From the NCBI GenBank assembly GCA_963575745.1, contig CAUYUJ010020613.1:17501-81500 (forward strand): 64,000 nt of DNA. The letters are read 5' to 3'. Origin of the DNA: Prorocentrum cordatum (lineage: Eukaryota; Sar; Dinophyceae; Prorocentrales; Prorocentraceae). Numbering within the stretch: the first letter of the stretch is position 1; the number at the start of each line of letters is the position of its first letter. This document shows, one piece after another, positions 44,691 to 54,401 of the stretch. Under the pieces are notes generated by a model. It was not told the origin of the DNA, did no database searches, and worked only from the letters and a program-made list of their open reading frames with translations. The translations under genes were made by a program, and so were the position numbers.

Positions 44691-46009
44691 GGCGCCCAGT
44701 GCGGCCTGCCTTGCCACGGTCAAGGACACGGGGCGCATCGAGCAAGGCGGCCTCAGAGCGCCTCGGGGACACGCGCCTCAGAAAAGGCAGCACAGTCTGA
44801 ATGAAAGGCTGAGGATACTTTTCCCCCCATGCAAGCAACCCTTCAAGCAACATCCACATCAAAGATGAGTCGCCGAAGAGTACCAGCCAAGCAAGAGCAA
44901 GGGAGGAGCAGACAGCGACGCTGTGCAGTCCCATATTGGCCTAGACAGCCAAGAGACGCCACAGCGGCAGCAGGTGGTCCGAGGAAGATCTATTCCCCCC
45001 GCAGCAAACTCCACACAACTCACCCATCAACTCACATTGCTACCCCCATCGCACTGCAACTTGAGAAAGTGAGACGAGGCCGGCACGAGGAGGACGCAGG
45101 GGGAAGAGAAGGGGGAAAGGCGCTGCGCTGGTCCCCTGCGGCCCAATTTCAAACGGACACGATTATGATAAGCACACAGCGGCAAACCAGGGGATGGAGT
45201 GAAACGGGGAGAGGGGAAGGAGAGCGAGAGGAGGAGCGAGAGAAGGCAGCGAAAAACAGTCGCAAGGCGAGGCGTAGCTCGGGCAGCAGAACTGCACCTT
45301 TCATATACAAAGGTTGGTGTTGCGAGTTGGGCCCAAGGCGTCGAGACATGGCCGTTTTGCTAGAGACCACAGGCCCATCGCGCCTCATAAACATGCACGC
45401 CCGGAGCGCAGCCTAGCACGAGCGGACCAGCACGCAGGGACAACAAACGCACGACACAGTTCGAAGCATTTGGGCATGCACGAGGGGGGAAAAAGAGAGA
45501 GAGGGAGAGACGGAAGGAGGAAGAAGAACCTCTGAACATACAGGGGCGCACTCACATCCTGTACTTACAACAAACAGGGAAGCCGACCACGAGAGCCCCC
45601 AGTCTGAGCAGGAGCAGGTGCCGATGCTGGAGTACGAGTTGGGGTCGGAGATGGTGCCGGCGTCGGCAAGGAGGTCTAAGCTGTGGCAGCGTCGTCTGCC
45701 GCTCACAGAGAAACAGAAAGAGCCAGGACATCGGTAAGCCGAACTGCTCAACGTCATACTTACTGCCTGCGGTCGTCGTCAACGACGTGTCGCTCGCTGG
45801 ACCTGCTAATAACATGCCTCCAACTAGATGCGCGGGCAGATGCTCTGGTACTTGTGGCCAGATGTACAGCGAGGGAGGCAGGATTTGTCCGATCCAGCTG
45901 GGCGCAACAAACTAGAACCAATCAGCCCACAGCTGCTGGTGTCCACCGCACTGCTCATCGTCGTAGCGCTGGAGACCGTCGCCCTGCTCACGTCTTGCTG
46001 CTGATATCG
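44691..46009. other. Giant intron filler, no recognised gene
   Basis: Short frames only, no motif. Confidence 0.4.
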
Positions 46010-46560
46010 TCGCAGGAGCTGGCGTCGGAGGACGTGGCAAGAATGCCGGAGTCAGGGAATCGGAGCTGGTGCTAGAAATGGCGCTGCAATCGGTGCTGGG
46101 CTCTAGGCCGGCATTGTCGTCGGAGGAGGGTTCGGAAATGCTCGGAGCTGGCGTCGGAGCCGTGATAGCGGCTGGGGTGTCGAAGCTGGGGTCGGATCTG
46201 GAGCTGGCGTCGGAGGCGGGTCAGAGCCGGGGCAGCGGCAGGGGAGACTAAGCTGGGAAGCCAGAGCTGGTGTTGGCACTGTCGCTGGAATCGGGAGTGA
46301 TGTCGCAATCGGAGCTGGCGTCGGGAGGGGGTCGAAGCTGGCGTCTGAAGACGTGGCATGGGTGCTGGAGCTAGAGAGTCGGAGCTGGTGGAGGAAGCGG
46401 CGCTGGAGTCGGTGCCAAGGTCGGAGCCAGCGTCGTCGGAAGAGGGTCGGAGCTGGCGTCGGAGCCGTGATATCGGCAAGGGAATCGGAGCTGGGGAATC
46501 GCGGCCAGTGTTGGAGATTGAGCAACGGCAGTGGAGTCGGGGCTGAAGAGTCGGAAGCGG
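46010..46560 (+). repeat. Degenerate GGAGCTGGCGTCGG minisatellite
   Basis: GGAGCTGGCGTCGGAG, GTCGGAGCCGTGATA and GAATCGGAGCTGG words recur at 12-30 bp spacing. A larger copy of about 290 bp is visible (46140-46210 resembles 46430-46480). Confidence 0.75.
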
Positions 46561-46580
46561 GACCTGTTAGGAATAAGACC

Positions 46581-46870
46581 GCATATTCCACAGCACCGTC
46601 AGCACTAGCAACGCGTCATCATTATTATGGCCTTCGGGAAGGCAGGCCTGCTGTAATTACATGTTCCCATGCGCACGTTAGCAGCATCTCTGAGGAATTC
46701 CAGTTGCGCAAACTATCATGTCCACGCATATCCCTCAGCACCGTCAGTACTAGCAACACGGTATCGTTGCTCCGGCCTTCGAGAAGACAGGCCTGCTGTC
46801 GTTACAAGTTCCCGTGCGCATGCTAGCAACATAGATTAGGAAATCCGGTGGTACAAGCTATCGTGTCTAT
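46581..46870 (+). repeat. 145-bp tandem duplication
   Basis: CAGCACCGTCAGCACTAGCA (46591) and CAGCACCGTCAGTACTAGCA (46736) start two copies that also share GGCAGGCCTGCTGT / ACAGGCCTGCTGT and CCCATGCGCA / CCCGTGCGCA. Confidence 0.85.
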
Positions 46871-47224
46871 AACCGTTTGGCTCAAGTGCCCCGAAAGGAT
46901 GTTGCAGTCACAGGACCCATAGAGCAGAAAGACCGTCCCAATCCTCGCAGAGACTGTCCGAAATCATTGAAATCATGCAAGCATAACAACATAATGCGTA
47001 TCGCAAATATCCCCAACCGCACCGTCGACCACGCAAGCATCACAAACCCACCTCACCCCAATGAATCACTGAGACCACGCCAATGCAAAACAGTATAGTC
47101 CGCACAGTCCCACAAGCGCAAACACGAAACCAATGAGTGCAGAATCATCCCGGGGTAATCAGGCTTCTGGTTGGATATAAACTGTAAGTGGTAGATGGAC
47201 AAAGAAATAGAATGATGGCACCCA

Positions 47225-47590
47225 TCAGGAAAACGCCGACGGCGAAAGGCGGCGTCGCTGCGCTGGTCCCGAAGGCGGCGGAGGTGGAGGCGTTGACGTA
47301 GGTGCTGGTGCAGGCGATGGCGCTGGTGCTGGCGTAGGCGCAGGCGGTGCTGGCGTCATTCCTGATGTAGGCACTGGCGTCAGTGCTGGCGTAGGCGACG
47401 GCGTTGGTGCTGGTGTAAGCGCTGGCGTGGGTGCCGGCGTAGGCGCAGGCGTTGGTGCAGGCGTCGGCGCTGGAGTGGGCGCTGGCGTCGGCGCCCGCCT
47501 AGGCGCCGGTGTTTGTGCTGGCGTCGGTGCTGGTGTCGGTGCTGGCGTAGGCACTGGCATTGGTTCCGGCGCAGGCGCAGGCGTTGTCAA
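47225..47590 (+). repeat. Hexamer-based minisatellite (GGCGCTGGTGTA), Pro-rich on -
   Basis: GGCGTAGGCGCTGGTGCTGG-like units of 6n bp. The - frame of 178 codons is TPAPTPAP repeats with a short Arg/Thr-rich lead and no domain, so a coding role is not supported. Confidence 0.8.
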
Positions 47591-49530
47591 AGTCGTGCGT
47601 TTGGCCCTGGTCACGTCTTCGTTCTCCCCCCCCTCCCTCGCGCGCACCGTTTCAGTGACATTTGGGTACCCAGAGTGGTGGGGGGGGAAAGATCTGTCCC
47701 CCAGGTTTCGGCCACGGTGCCAACCTAGAGGCGCGACATGGCCAGAAAAGAGGCTCAAACTTGTACCGATGAGTTCTGGCTCAAGTCACGGCCGCTCTCT
47801 CGGTCGCCCCCCCCCCGCCGAGCAGAAGGTGACATCGAGCCGCAGCCCCTGACCCAGGCCGAAGGGGTACGAGCAAAACCGCAGCTGGCCGCGCCTGGCC
47901 GCCTTCGCGGGCGGGCGAGCGCAAGGCGAAAACGCTGTGCAGCCGGAGGAGGACGAGGGCAAAGAGGCGGGAGAGGGCAAGAAAAGGAAGGCGGCCTGCG
48001 GCAGCCGCGGGAGCAAGCCCGCACCGCCCGCTGCTCAGCCCTTTAACGTTCGGCGTAAACGCGCAGCGAGCAGGGCGGCACGACTGGCACAGTGACTGCG
48101 GTGCTGCCTATGGCGCAAAAGATCAAGCAGGGACAGACAGAGAGAAAAGCGAAGAAGAGTCCTTCCCACAGTGCAAAGGTACAGTCATACCCGCCGGAGA
48201 AAGTAAATCGCACCCCGTTGGGTGAGCGTGGCGGCCGACTGCAGCAGAAGCGGGGGCACGCGACAAACAAATAACGAATTACGGCCCGCTAAACAGCACA
48301 CAAAACTAAGACGATACGAATCTATCCCAAATTCGTACCGGTGAAACCAGGAGGGGGGAAAGGGGAGGAGGACGAGGGAGGAGGAGGAGGAGGAGGAGGA
48401 GGAGGAGGAGGAAAGCGGCAACGCCGCAGGGACCACTAAGCACTAGCGCGCACACGGGGCCCAGAGCAGGGAGGAGAGCAGCAGGCAGGCAGGCAAGCAA
48501 GCAGGGGGAGGGGCAGGGCGGAACGGGGGGCACGGAGCGTGTGGGGCGGGCGGGGGAAGGGAGGGAGGGGGTCGCTCAGTCGTTCGCGCTCCCACCGGGC
48601 CAGCAAGCCCGGACGTGGGCGGCCGCCCGTCGGCACAGCGCCACTGCGGCCGCGCTCGCCAGGCGGCGGTACCGCCACGCCCCGTCCGAGCATCCCCTCT
48701 GCCTGGCAAGGCGGGTCGCGAGTGTGCGGAGGATGGATGTCGTCTGGGGGTGGGGCCGTAGCCGTCGACGAAGCTGGAGGTAGCCGTCGACGAAGACGTA
48801 GAAGCACACAGGTGCTGCTGCATGTCGTGTTGCTGGCCGCACTGGTGCTGCTGCATGTCGTGCTGGCTGAGCTGGTGTTGCAGCACAAGGTGCTGCTGGT
48901 CGCGTAAGTGGTGGGTACGGTGGTGCTGCTCAGAGTGGCGATGGATGCCCTGGTGTTGGATGCCCTAGTGCCGCCGCGAGTGGTGATGCCGGTTGGCTCA
49001 AGATTTTGCATACTCAAGCGGAGACTTTGTATCAAAGTGTCCACCCCAGCCTGTGCATAAAAGTGTCCACCCTGGGGGGCCCGTACTCTTCACATTATCC
49101 AGCTCTTCATCCCTACATCTTACATTTTCGATGACTTCTTATTCTTCAGGCGATATCGTACAGAGCATCACGTCAACTCTTCCTCCTTGTCCTCCTCCTC
49201 CTTCATTCCGCTGCTGATGTGACGGTAACCGCCACGCAGTACTGTAATCTAGAATTGCTGTCCACTGGCGCACCCCGCATCAGCATCATTCTGCATGATT
49301 TTTCCAGGCCTACTATATCCTCCGGCCCCCTTGTGGGGCCACCAGGCTGTAGGCCCGTGATTCGCAGTTTCCTGTACCAGTTGTAGTTTGTAGTTTCCAG
49401 TGTTACAGTTCTGCTTCTTGCTGGTTACTGTAACTAGTTGATTGACCGCGCGAGGGGAGGGAGGCCCAAACCAGATTTTTAGCACCACCTGGGCGCGTTG
49501 TCTGAATTGCTGGAGGGGCTCAAAATCTAC
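47591..49530. other. Giant intron filler; GGA tract at 48365-48412
   Basis: No recognised gene. 48780-48960 repeats GTGGTGCTGCTGCATGTCGT-like words. Three TGGCTCAAG words lie between 46.9 and 49.0 kb. Confidence 0.45.
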
Positions 49531-49865
49531 ACCCCTCACGCAGATCCGCGGAAAGGGTCCAAAAACACATGGGATTTGCCACATTTCTGAAATTCGGTGC
49601 CACCCCTCACGCAGATCCGCGGGGTCAGGGTCCAAAAACACATGGGATTTGCCACATTTCTGAAATTCGGTGCCACCCCTCACGCAGATCCGCGGGGTCA
49701 GGGTCCAAAAACACAGGGGATTTGCCACATTTCTGAAATTTCTGAAATTCGGTGCCACCCCTCACGCAGATCCGCGGGGTCAGGGTCCAAAAACAAAGGG
49801 GATTTGCCACATTTCTGAAATTCGGTGCCACCCCTCACGCAGATCCGCGGGGTCAGGGTCCAAAA
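49531..49865 (+). repeat. 73-bp satellite, five copies
   Basis: ACCCCTCACGCAGATCCGCG starts at 49531, 49602, 49675, 49757 and 49830. The unit continues GGGTCAGGGTCCAAAAAC and GATTTGCCACATTTCTGAAA. One copy has an extra TCTGAAATT (9 bp). Confidence 0.95.
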
Positions 49866-49923
49866 CCTGCTCTTCCATGGCCCATTCTCCGAGAGAGGGG
49901 GCCGGCGGCAGGGGGCGAAGCCC

Positions 49924-49925
<2 letters not shown>

Positions 49926-50018
<93 letters not shown>

Positions 50019-50046
50019 CATATACATATATATATATGTGTGTATA
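49926..50046 (+). repeat. (TA)n microsatellite
   Basis: About 40 TA units, then TATACATA and TGTGTA variants. Confidence 0.95.
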
Positions 50047-50364
50047 CAGCGCTGTGCCGTCTGGGCGCGGCTTTCACCTGACCCACCTGACCTGACCTGA
50101 CCTGCTGCCTGCGACGCTGCTGGTCACCACGATTGTGACGGGTGGCTCGCGCCAAACTAATGTGACGGGCGGCTCGCGCTGGGCAAAAAAACTATCATGA
50201 CCGTTTCAAAAAGGCTATGCATATCTGGGAATAGAAATTTGGATCAACCCCACTACAGCCCGAAGGACCGGTTTATCAGCGCCTATGTGGGATCGCGCCG
50301 ACGCAGGAGCTTGAGACCGAATTCGGTTGTCACTGCGCACACCGCAGAATCGCCACTCTTCTGC

Positions 50365-50460
50365 CGAGGAGGAGGAAGAGGAGAAGGAGGAGGCGGAGGA
50401 GGAGGAGAAGGGGGAGGGGGAGGAGGAGAAGGAGGAGGAGGAGAAAGAGAAAAAGAGCAG
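50365..50460 (+). repeat. GGA tract beside the retrotransposon 3' end
   Basis: Read on the element's (-) strand this is a TCC/TTC-rich tract starting about 25 bp after the element's 3' boundary. Confidence 0.9.
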
Positions 50461-50486
50461 GAGCACCAGTAATTATATTGATAAGA

Positions 50487-50538
50487 GTATAGAAGATGAC
50501 GTGGAATACCCTGACCATGGGGTAGATCCACACGTGGG
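50487..50538 (-). repeat. Segment P at the 3' end of copy 1
   Basis: 52 bp with TGTGGATCTACCCCATGGTC at its centre on the element strand. The same segment ends copy 2 (54344-54395), and its reverse complement is P' at 53974-54025. Confidence 0.9.
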
Positions 50539-50540
50539 GG

Positions 50541-53500
50541 TCACGCAGCAACACGAACTCTGCGCCGCACGGGGGGCGGTGCAGGGTCATGAAGTCGTCC
50601 TTCCAGTCCACCACCGATGATGCCGATGCCCATCTCACAGACGGCCCTCAGCATGGTAGCCCTTCTGACATTTGATGCAGGGTCTGCCGCATACGTTATC
50701 CACCCACTCTTGGCTGAGACCCGCGGGAGGCTGGTCCAGAACGTGGGCGGCAAGATATACTTTGAAGAAAGATCAGCTCGAAGCCCGTCCCAGTGCGGGC
50801 ACTCCACGACCTGATGTCGGATGGATGGCCAAAGATGGCCGCAGTGTGGGCATGGTAGCCCCGTCTGTCGACGTGTCTCCGATGACGCTGCTCCCGAGCG
50901 ATACACAGAGAGGCTAAACTTCTCGGCAATACTCAATGAATGAAACCACTTTGTAAAAATCTTGTTGCTGCAGGCGTCGACGTCAACTGATTCAACCTCC
51001 TCAGCGTCTTTTCTGCGGGGCTCAACAATTTGAAGGCACCTGATCCTGGCAATGACTCGGAGGACATGTTGTGCCCTCTTGGAGTGCGTCCAAAATCTGA
51101 GTTGAGCATCCGCCAAACCTTCCACGATCTGCAATACTCTGAAGTCGTCCCTCGACGAGACTTCCAGTAACACACCACGTTCTTCTGAAAATCGCATATA
51201 CTCCAACCCCAACGTTTGAGCATGGACTTGGATCGAGTTCTCCAGGAAAGATGACCAAATCAGCTTTTCATCATGTAAACGTCTGAAGGCGAAGAGGCTG
51301 CAAGAATAAACCGGGTGGAGCATGATGTTCTGACACCACCATCTGCCCAGGCACCACCATGTGTTCTGGGTGCGCCACACTGCTCTCGCCAAAAGCTTTG
51401 CCGTCGCAGTCGGTGGGGGTGTCACGATAGGGGCTCCCCACGTCCACAGAGGTCTTAGGCATGTATAGGCCAGCCGCAATCTCACCATGCAAGATCCAGG
51501 AACAGACTGAAGAATAGAAATCCCAGTGTGAAGTTTGGCCCATTTGTCTTTTGGTATGATGGCCCATGTCGCGTCGGTAGGACAAGCGAGGAGACCGAGG
51601 TGTTCGATCTGCTGAGGCTCTGCGTCCATGGTGGACCATATCTGCGTTTTCTTGTTGTTCGCTTTGAAACCCACGTCACTGTCAAATGTAGAAGTTTCGG
51701 CCATGTCGTCCAGCAGCCCCTGCGGGCTATCTCCAACAATATAGCGGTCATCCATAAAGCATCCCGAGGGGCCAGACGTGATCCAAGGAACAAGGGTACT
51801 GATCATGGTCCCAGGTGCTGTGCTGTCTCCTTGTGGCAAACCTCGGTCTGCGTATATTGCCCTCTCTGCCAGTTCTCCGTTGAGGCTGCACCAACGAGGG
51901 CCTTTCCATGCCGATTTGCATACATATCGTACTGCCAGGGGGTAACGTGAACGCTCCATTGCAGCACTCGCAATTTCATGAAGAATCTTATCATAAGCGC
52001 GGCTGAGATCTAATTCGCATCCGTCCGAACTCAATTCGCAATGTCGCAACCACTGGCTGATCGCGTGAGTGACTGACACGTGCTTTCTATTAGCCCATTG
52101 ACCTTCTGGAGGCTCAGGAGCTGCAAATGCCAATGCTCTGAGCCAAATACGTAGCAACACGCTGCCCACACTGATAGGCCTCGTGTCATCCTCTCCCTTG
52201 GGCATACCTGCCACTCGCCAGGCGAATACCAGATCGTGGAGTTCACCTGGTGGACAGCCTTCATGTTCTATGCAATACCTGGAGGTATCACACCACAGCG
52301 TGTAGAGTTCTGCGATAATTTCTGGATACAAGTCCGCCAGGATACGGATCTCTCTGAAAGACCATCCATCCAATCCTGCACAACCCTTTGAACTTCTCAA
52401 AGCTTCATCAAACTGTTCCTTCGTTGGCAGCCACATCTCATGCAAAGTCGACTTCGGGAACTCAACTTGATCAGCACGATGTTGCCAGGCTCGAAGGTGT
52501 GCTTGTTTGTCAATATTCCCAGGCTTCCACTGTGTTTCCCACTCCTCGGCGAACTGCGAGACGTGGCAAGAGGAGGCCGGGGGTGCCTGCTTGAACATGG
52601 GCGTGGCCACCTTATACACCTCAGTAGACCACGCTGCAAATTTTTCTTTCCAGGATCTCTGGGCTTCACGTTGTAATTTAATATTCTCCGCTGATATGGC
52701 CGCTGTAAGCCACTGGAGACAATCCGAATAACAAGGAATACCTTCTGCTTTCATATTGACAATTCCCTCGAAGGCAGCTCTGGCAATATCCGTAAAGTGT
52801 CGTGGAGAGACCTCAGCCATCGCTGAAGTTCCCTGCCTGAGCGCCTCCGAGAAGCGACGATGTAGACGGAGAAGACGCCTATGTGCAATACTTTGTTCTG
52901 GTCGAAACCGAGGTCCATGTGCCGCTGGCCTCTGCGTGGGTTGGGAGCCCTTGCTCCTCTCAGGTAGGCGGTCAATCTCTACCAACTTTTTGTCCGCTGC
53001 AATGTTGAGTGCTGCCTCTGCTCGTTCGCGCCAGTAGCTCCATCTCGTGACCAGCGGGACATCTGCGTCGTCATTGAGATCCAGGTCGATGGCTCCATCA
53101 ATATGGGGAGCCGCACACACTGCATCAAGTGATTCCTTCAAGAGGCTCTTGTACTCGGCCGTAACCGTCTTGGTGTTGACCACAGGTAGAAAGGAAGCCG
53201 TGTGGTGTAGTCGGTACCGTGGGATCGTAATGTATTGTATCTCCAACTGGTACTTGACCATTGCGTGGTGAGGCACCCCTGGCAAGAGCTTGGCGCCTAG
53301 GTACTTTGGTGGGGCATCCTGCGGGTTTCCCCAAGATATCGCCCTTGTCGGAGCCGCACCGATCGCCGTGGTCACCTGAGTAGATTGGTCATGCGATACG
53401 TCCAGCTGCCATCCGATGTCTAATAAAGTATTATATGAAGCTTTCCAATTGAGGTCCCCTATGATGTAGAGGGGGTGGCCCAGATGGCCCAGTGATTTGG

Positions 53501-54401
53501 CATAATCCAGAGCAGACGAAAACCATGATCGATCGTACCACTGTGGCCCGTACATACTCAAGATTGTCGCTTTGGTAGTTCTGATCCCCACCATCCGATG
53601 GTCGAGCTTGTCGTCTCTGATGACGCTGATCTTTCCCATGGCCCGTCGCCACAAGATCGCACAGCCGCCCTGTGTCGTTGCCACTCTCGCCCCAGGAGGA
53701 GGGGGCTTCGAGCATGCTGCGCCCCACCCTCGTCGAGCACAGAAGTTGATCAGCCACCTCGGCCTCATGTCAGGGAGTCGTATCTCCTGGAGACATAATA
53801 CGCCGACGTCGTCTGCGACATTGTCCAGGATCTCTGACAATCTGGCCTTTGAGATACTGGTGACATTGATCGTGGCTACCTGCAGGCGATCGAGGTCCTC
53901 GCCCTGGTCATTCTCTGAGCCCTGGGGCTCAGTCTCGTCGACGTGATCCACGGCATGTTCGGTGTGGGCGGGGCCCACGTGTGGATCTACCCCATGGTCA
54001 GGGTATTCTACTTCATCTTCTATACGTGTTGAAGTCTTCAAGCGTTTGGAGGATCTCGGACTCTGAGTAGATGATCTCCGCAACGGTGCTGGTGTCGTCG
54101 TCGGTCCCGTCGTTGTCCCCGAAGGTGTCGACGTGGCGGCCCGTGCCTGGGGTGTTCCCTCGCATTCGGGGCTTCCCCAGGCTTGCAAAACGTGGCGACG
54201 CTGCCTGAGGTGTTCCCACGCATTCGGGGCTTCCTCAGGACTTGCGTCCTGACGCCGCTGGGCCGGTCCACGCCGCTGCCTTTTGGACTCTCTGTGAGTG
54301 TCGGGACATTGATCTGCAAGTTCAGAAACTGCTTGGTCTGAGAGTATAGAAGATGACGTGGAATACCCTGACCATGGGGTAGATCCACACGTGGGGGTCA
54401 C
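50541..54401 (-). CDS. Retrotransposon polyprotein: APE endonuclease and reverse transcriptase, copy 1
   Basis: 1286 codons between stops. Residues about 1-150 are low-complexity Ser/Thr/Pro. The endonuclease spans about 174-390: CLQEIR at 203-208 with catalytic Glu, YIIGDLNW at 312-319 with the GD-N pair, and a late HH at 378-379. The RT spans about 660-900: GCAGLDGWSF at 673, RPISVG at 741, ELDLSRAYD at 796 (motif A), RGLPQGDS at 853 (motif B) and CFMDDRYIVG at 881 (motif C; Phe replaces the usual first Tyr or Phe and both Asp are kept). C1184-x2-C1187-x8-H1196-x4-C1201 is a terminal zinc motif. There is no ATG before about residue 212: the first in-frame triplet of the open frame is GTG, lying in copy 2's 3' end. 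Initiation is therefore unexplained; a spliced or non-AUG start is possible. No internal stop or frameshift is seen, so it is recent. Confidence 0.85.
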   Translation of the reverse strand: MTPTCGSTPWSGYSTSSSILSDQAVSELADQCPDTHRESKRQRRGPAQRRQDASPEEAPNAWEHLRQRRHVLQAWGSPECEGTPQARAATSTPSGTTTGPTTTPAPLRRSSTQSPRSSKRLKTSTRIEDEVEYPDHGVDPHVGPAHTEHAVDHVDETEPQGSENDQGEDLDRLQVATINVTSISKARLSEILDNVADDVGVLCLQEIRLPDMRPRWLINFCARRGWGAACSKPPPPGARVATTQGGCAILWRRAMGKISVIRDDKLDHRMVGIRTTKATILSMYGPQWYDRSWFSSALDYAKSLGHLGHPLYIIGDLNWKASYNTLLDIGWQLDVSHDQSTQVTTAIGAAPTRAISWGNPQDAPPKYLGAKLLPGVPHHAMVKYQLEIQYITIPRYRLHHTASFLPVVNTKTVTAEYKSLLKESLDAVCAAPHIDGAIDLDLNDDADVPLVTRWSYWRERAEAALNIAADKKLVEIDRLPERSKGSQPTQRPAAHGPRFRPEQSIAHRRLLRLHRRFSEALRQGTSAMAEVSPRHFTDIARAAFEGIVNMKAEGIPCYSDCLQWLTAAISAENIKLQREAQRSWKEKFAAWSTEVYKVATPMFKQAPPASSCHVSQFAEEWETQWKPGNIDKQAHLRAWQHRADQVEFPKSTLHEMWLPTKEQFDEALRSSKGCAGLDGWSFREIRILADLYPEIIAELYTLWCDTSRYCIEHEGCPPGELHDLVFAWRVAGMPKGEDDTRPISVGSVLLRIWLRALAFAAPEPPEGQWANRKHVSVTHAISQWLRHCELSSDGCELDLSRAYDKILHEIASAAMERSRYPLAVRYVCKSAWKGPRWCSLNGELAERAIYADRGLPQGDSTAPGTMISTLVPWITSGPSGCFMDDRYIVGDSPQGLLDDMAETSTFDSDVGFKANNKKTQIWSTMDAEPQQIEHLGLLACPTDATWAIIPKDKWAKLHTGISILQSVPGSCMVRLRLAYTCLRPLWTWGAPIVTPPPTATAKLLARAVWRTQNTWWCLGRWWCQNIMLHPVYSCSLFAFRRLHDEKLIWSSFLENSIQVHAQTLGLEYMRFSEERGVLLEVSSRDDFRVLQIVEGLADAQLRFWTHSKRAQHVLRVIARIRCLQIVEPRRKDAEEVESVDVDACSNKIFTKWFHSLSIAEKFSLSVYRSGAASSETRRQTGLPCPHCGHLWPSIRHQVVECPHWDGLRADLSSKYILPPTFWTSLPRVSAKSGWITYAADPASNVRRATMLRAVCEMGIGIIGGGLEGRLHDPAPPPVRRRVRVAA
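53974..54025 (+). repeat. Segment P', inverted copy of P near the 5' end
   Basis: 50 of 52 positions match the reverse complement of segment P. On the element strand it is coding (IEDEVEYPDHGVDPHVG) and lies 316 nt after the 5' boundary. Confidence 0.9.
54151..54243 (-). repeat. 58-bp duplication in the 5' region of copy 1
   Basis: GGTGTTCCCTCGCATTCGGG (54151) and GGTGTTCCCACGCATTCGGG (54209), each followed by GCTTCC(C/T)CAGG. It gives a repeated NAWEHL / PECEGT-type peptide in shifted frames. Confidence 0.8.

Larger units (their letters stand above)
50484..54340 (-). mobile_element. Non-LTR retrotransposon, full-length copy 1 (3857 bp)
   Basis: The right boundary (5' end on -) is where copy 2's 3' end stops (54341). 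The left boundary is where similarity to copy 2's 3' end stops (AGAGTATAGAAG at 50484 and 54341). The spacing between the copies is a constant 3857 bp. It carries one long ORF with endonuclease and RT, no RNase H, a 3' UTR of about 57 bp ending in segment P, and a 58-bp duplication near the 5' end. No target-site duplication is visible around the pair. It sits inside the giant intron on the channel gene's strand. Confidence 0.85.

Noticed and set aside
47225-47758. Pro/Ala/Thr-rich protein on -
   Set aside because: Entirely explained by a GGCGCTGGTGTA-type minisatellite; no domain outside the repeat.
49752-50100. Tyr-Ile repeat peptides
   Set aside because: Translations of the (TA)n microsatellite.
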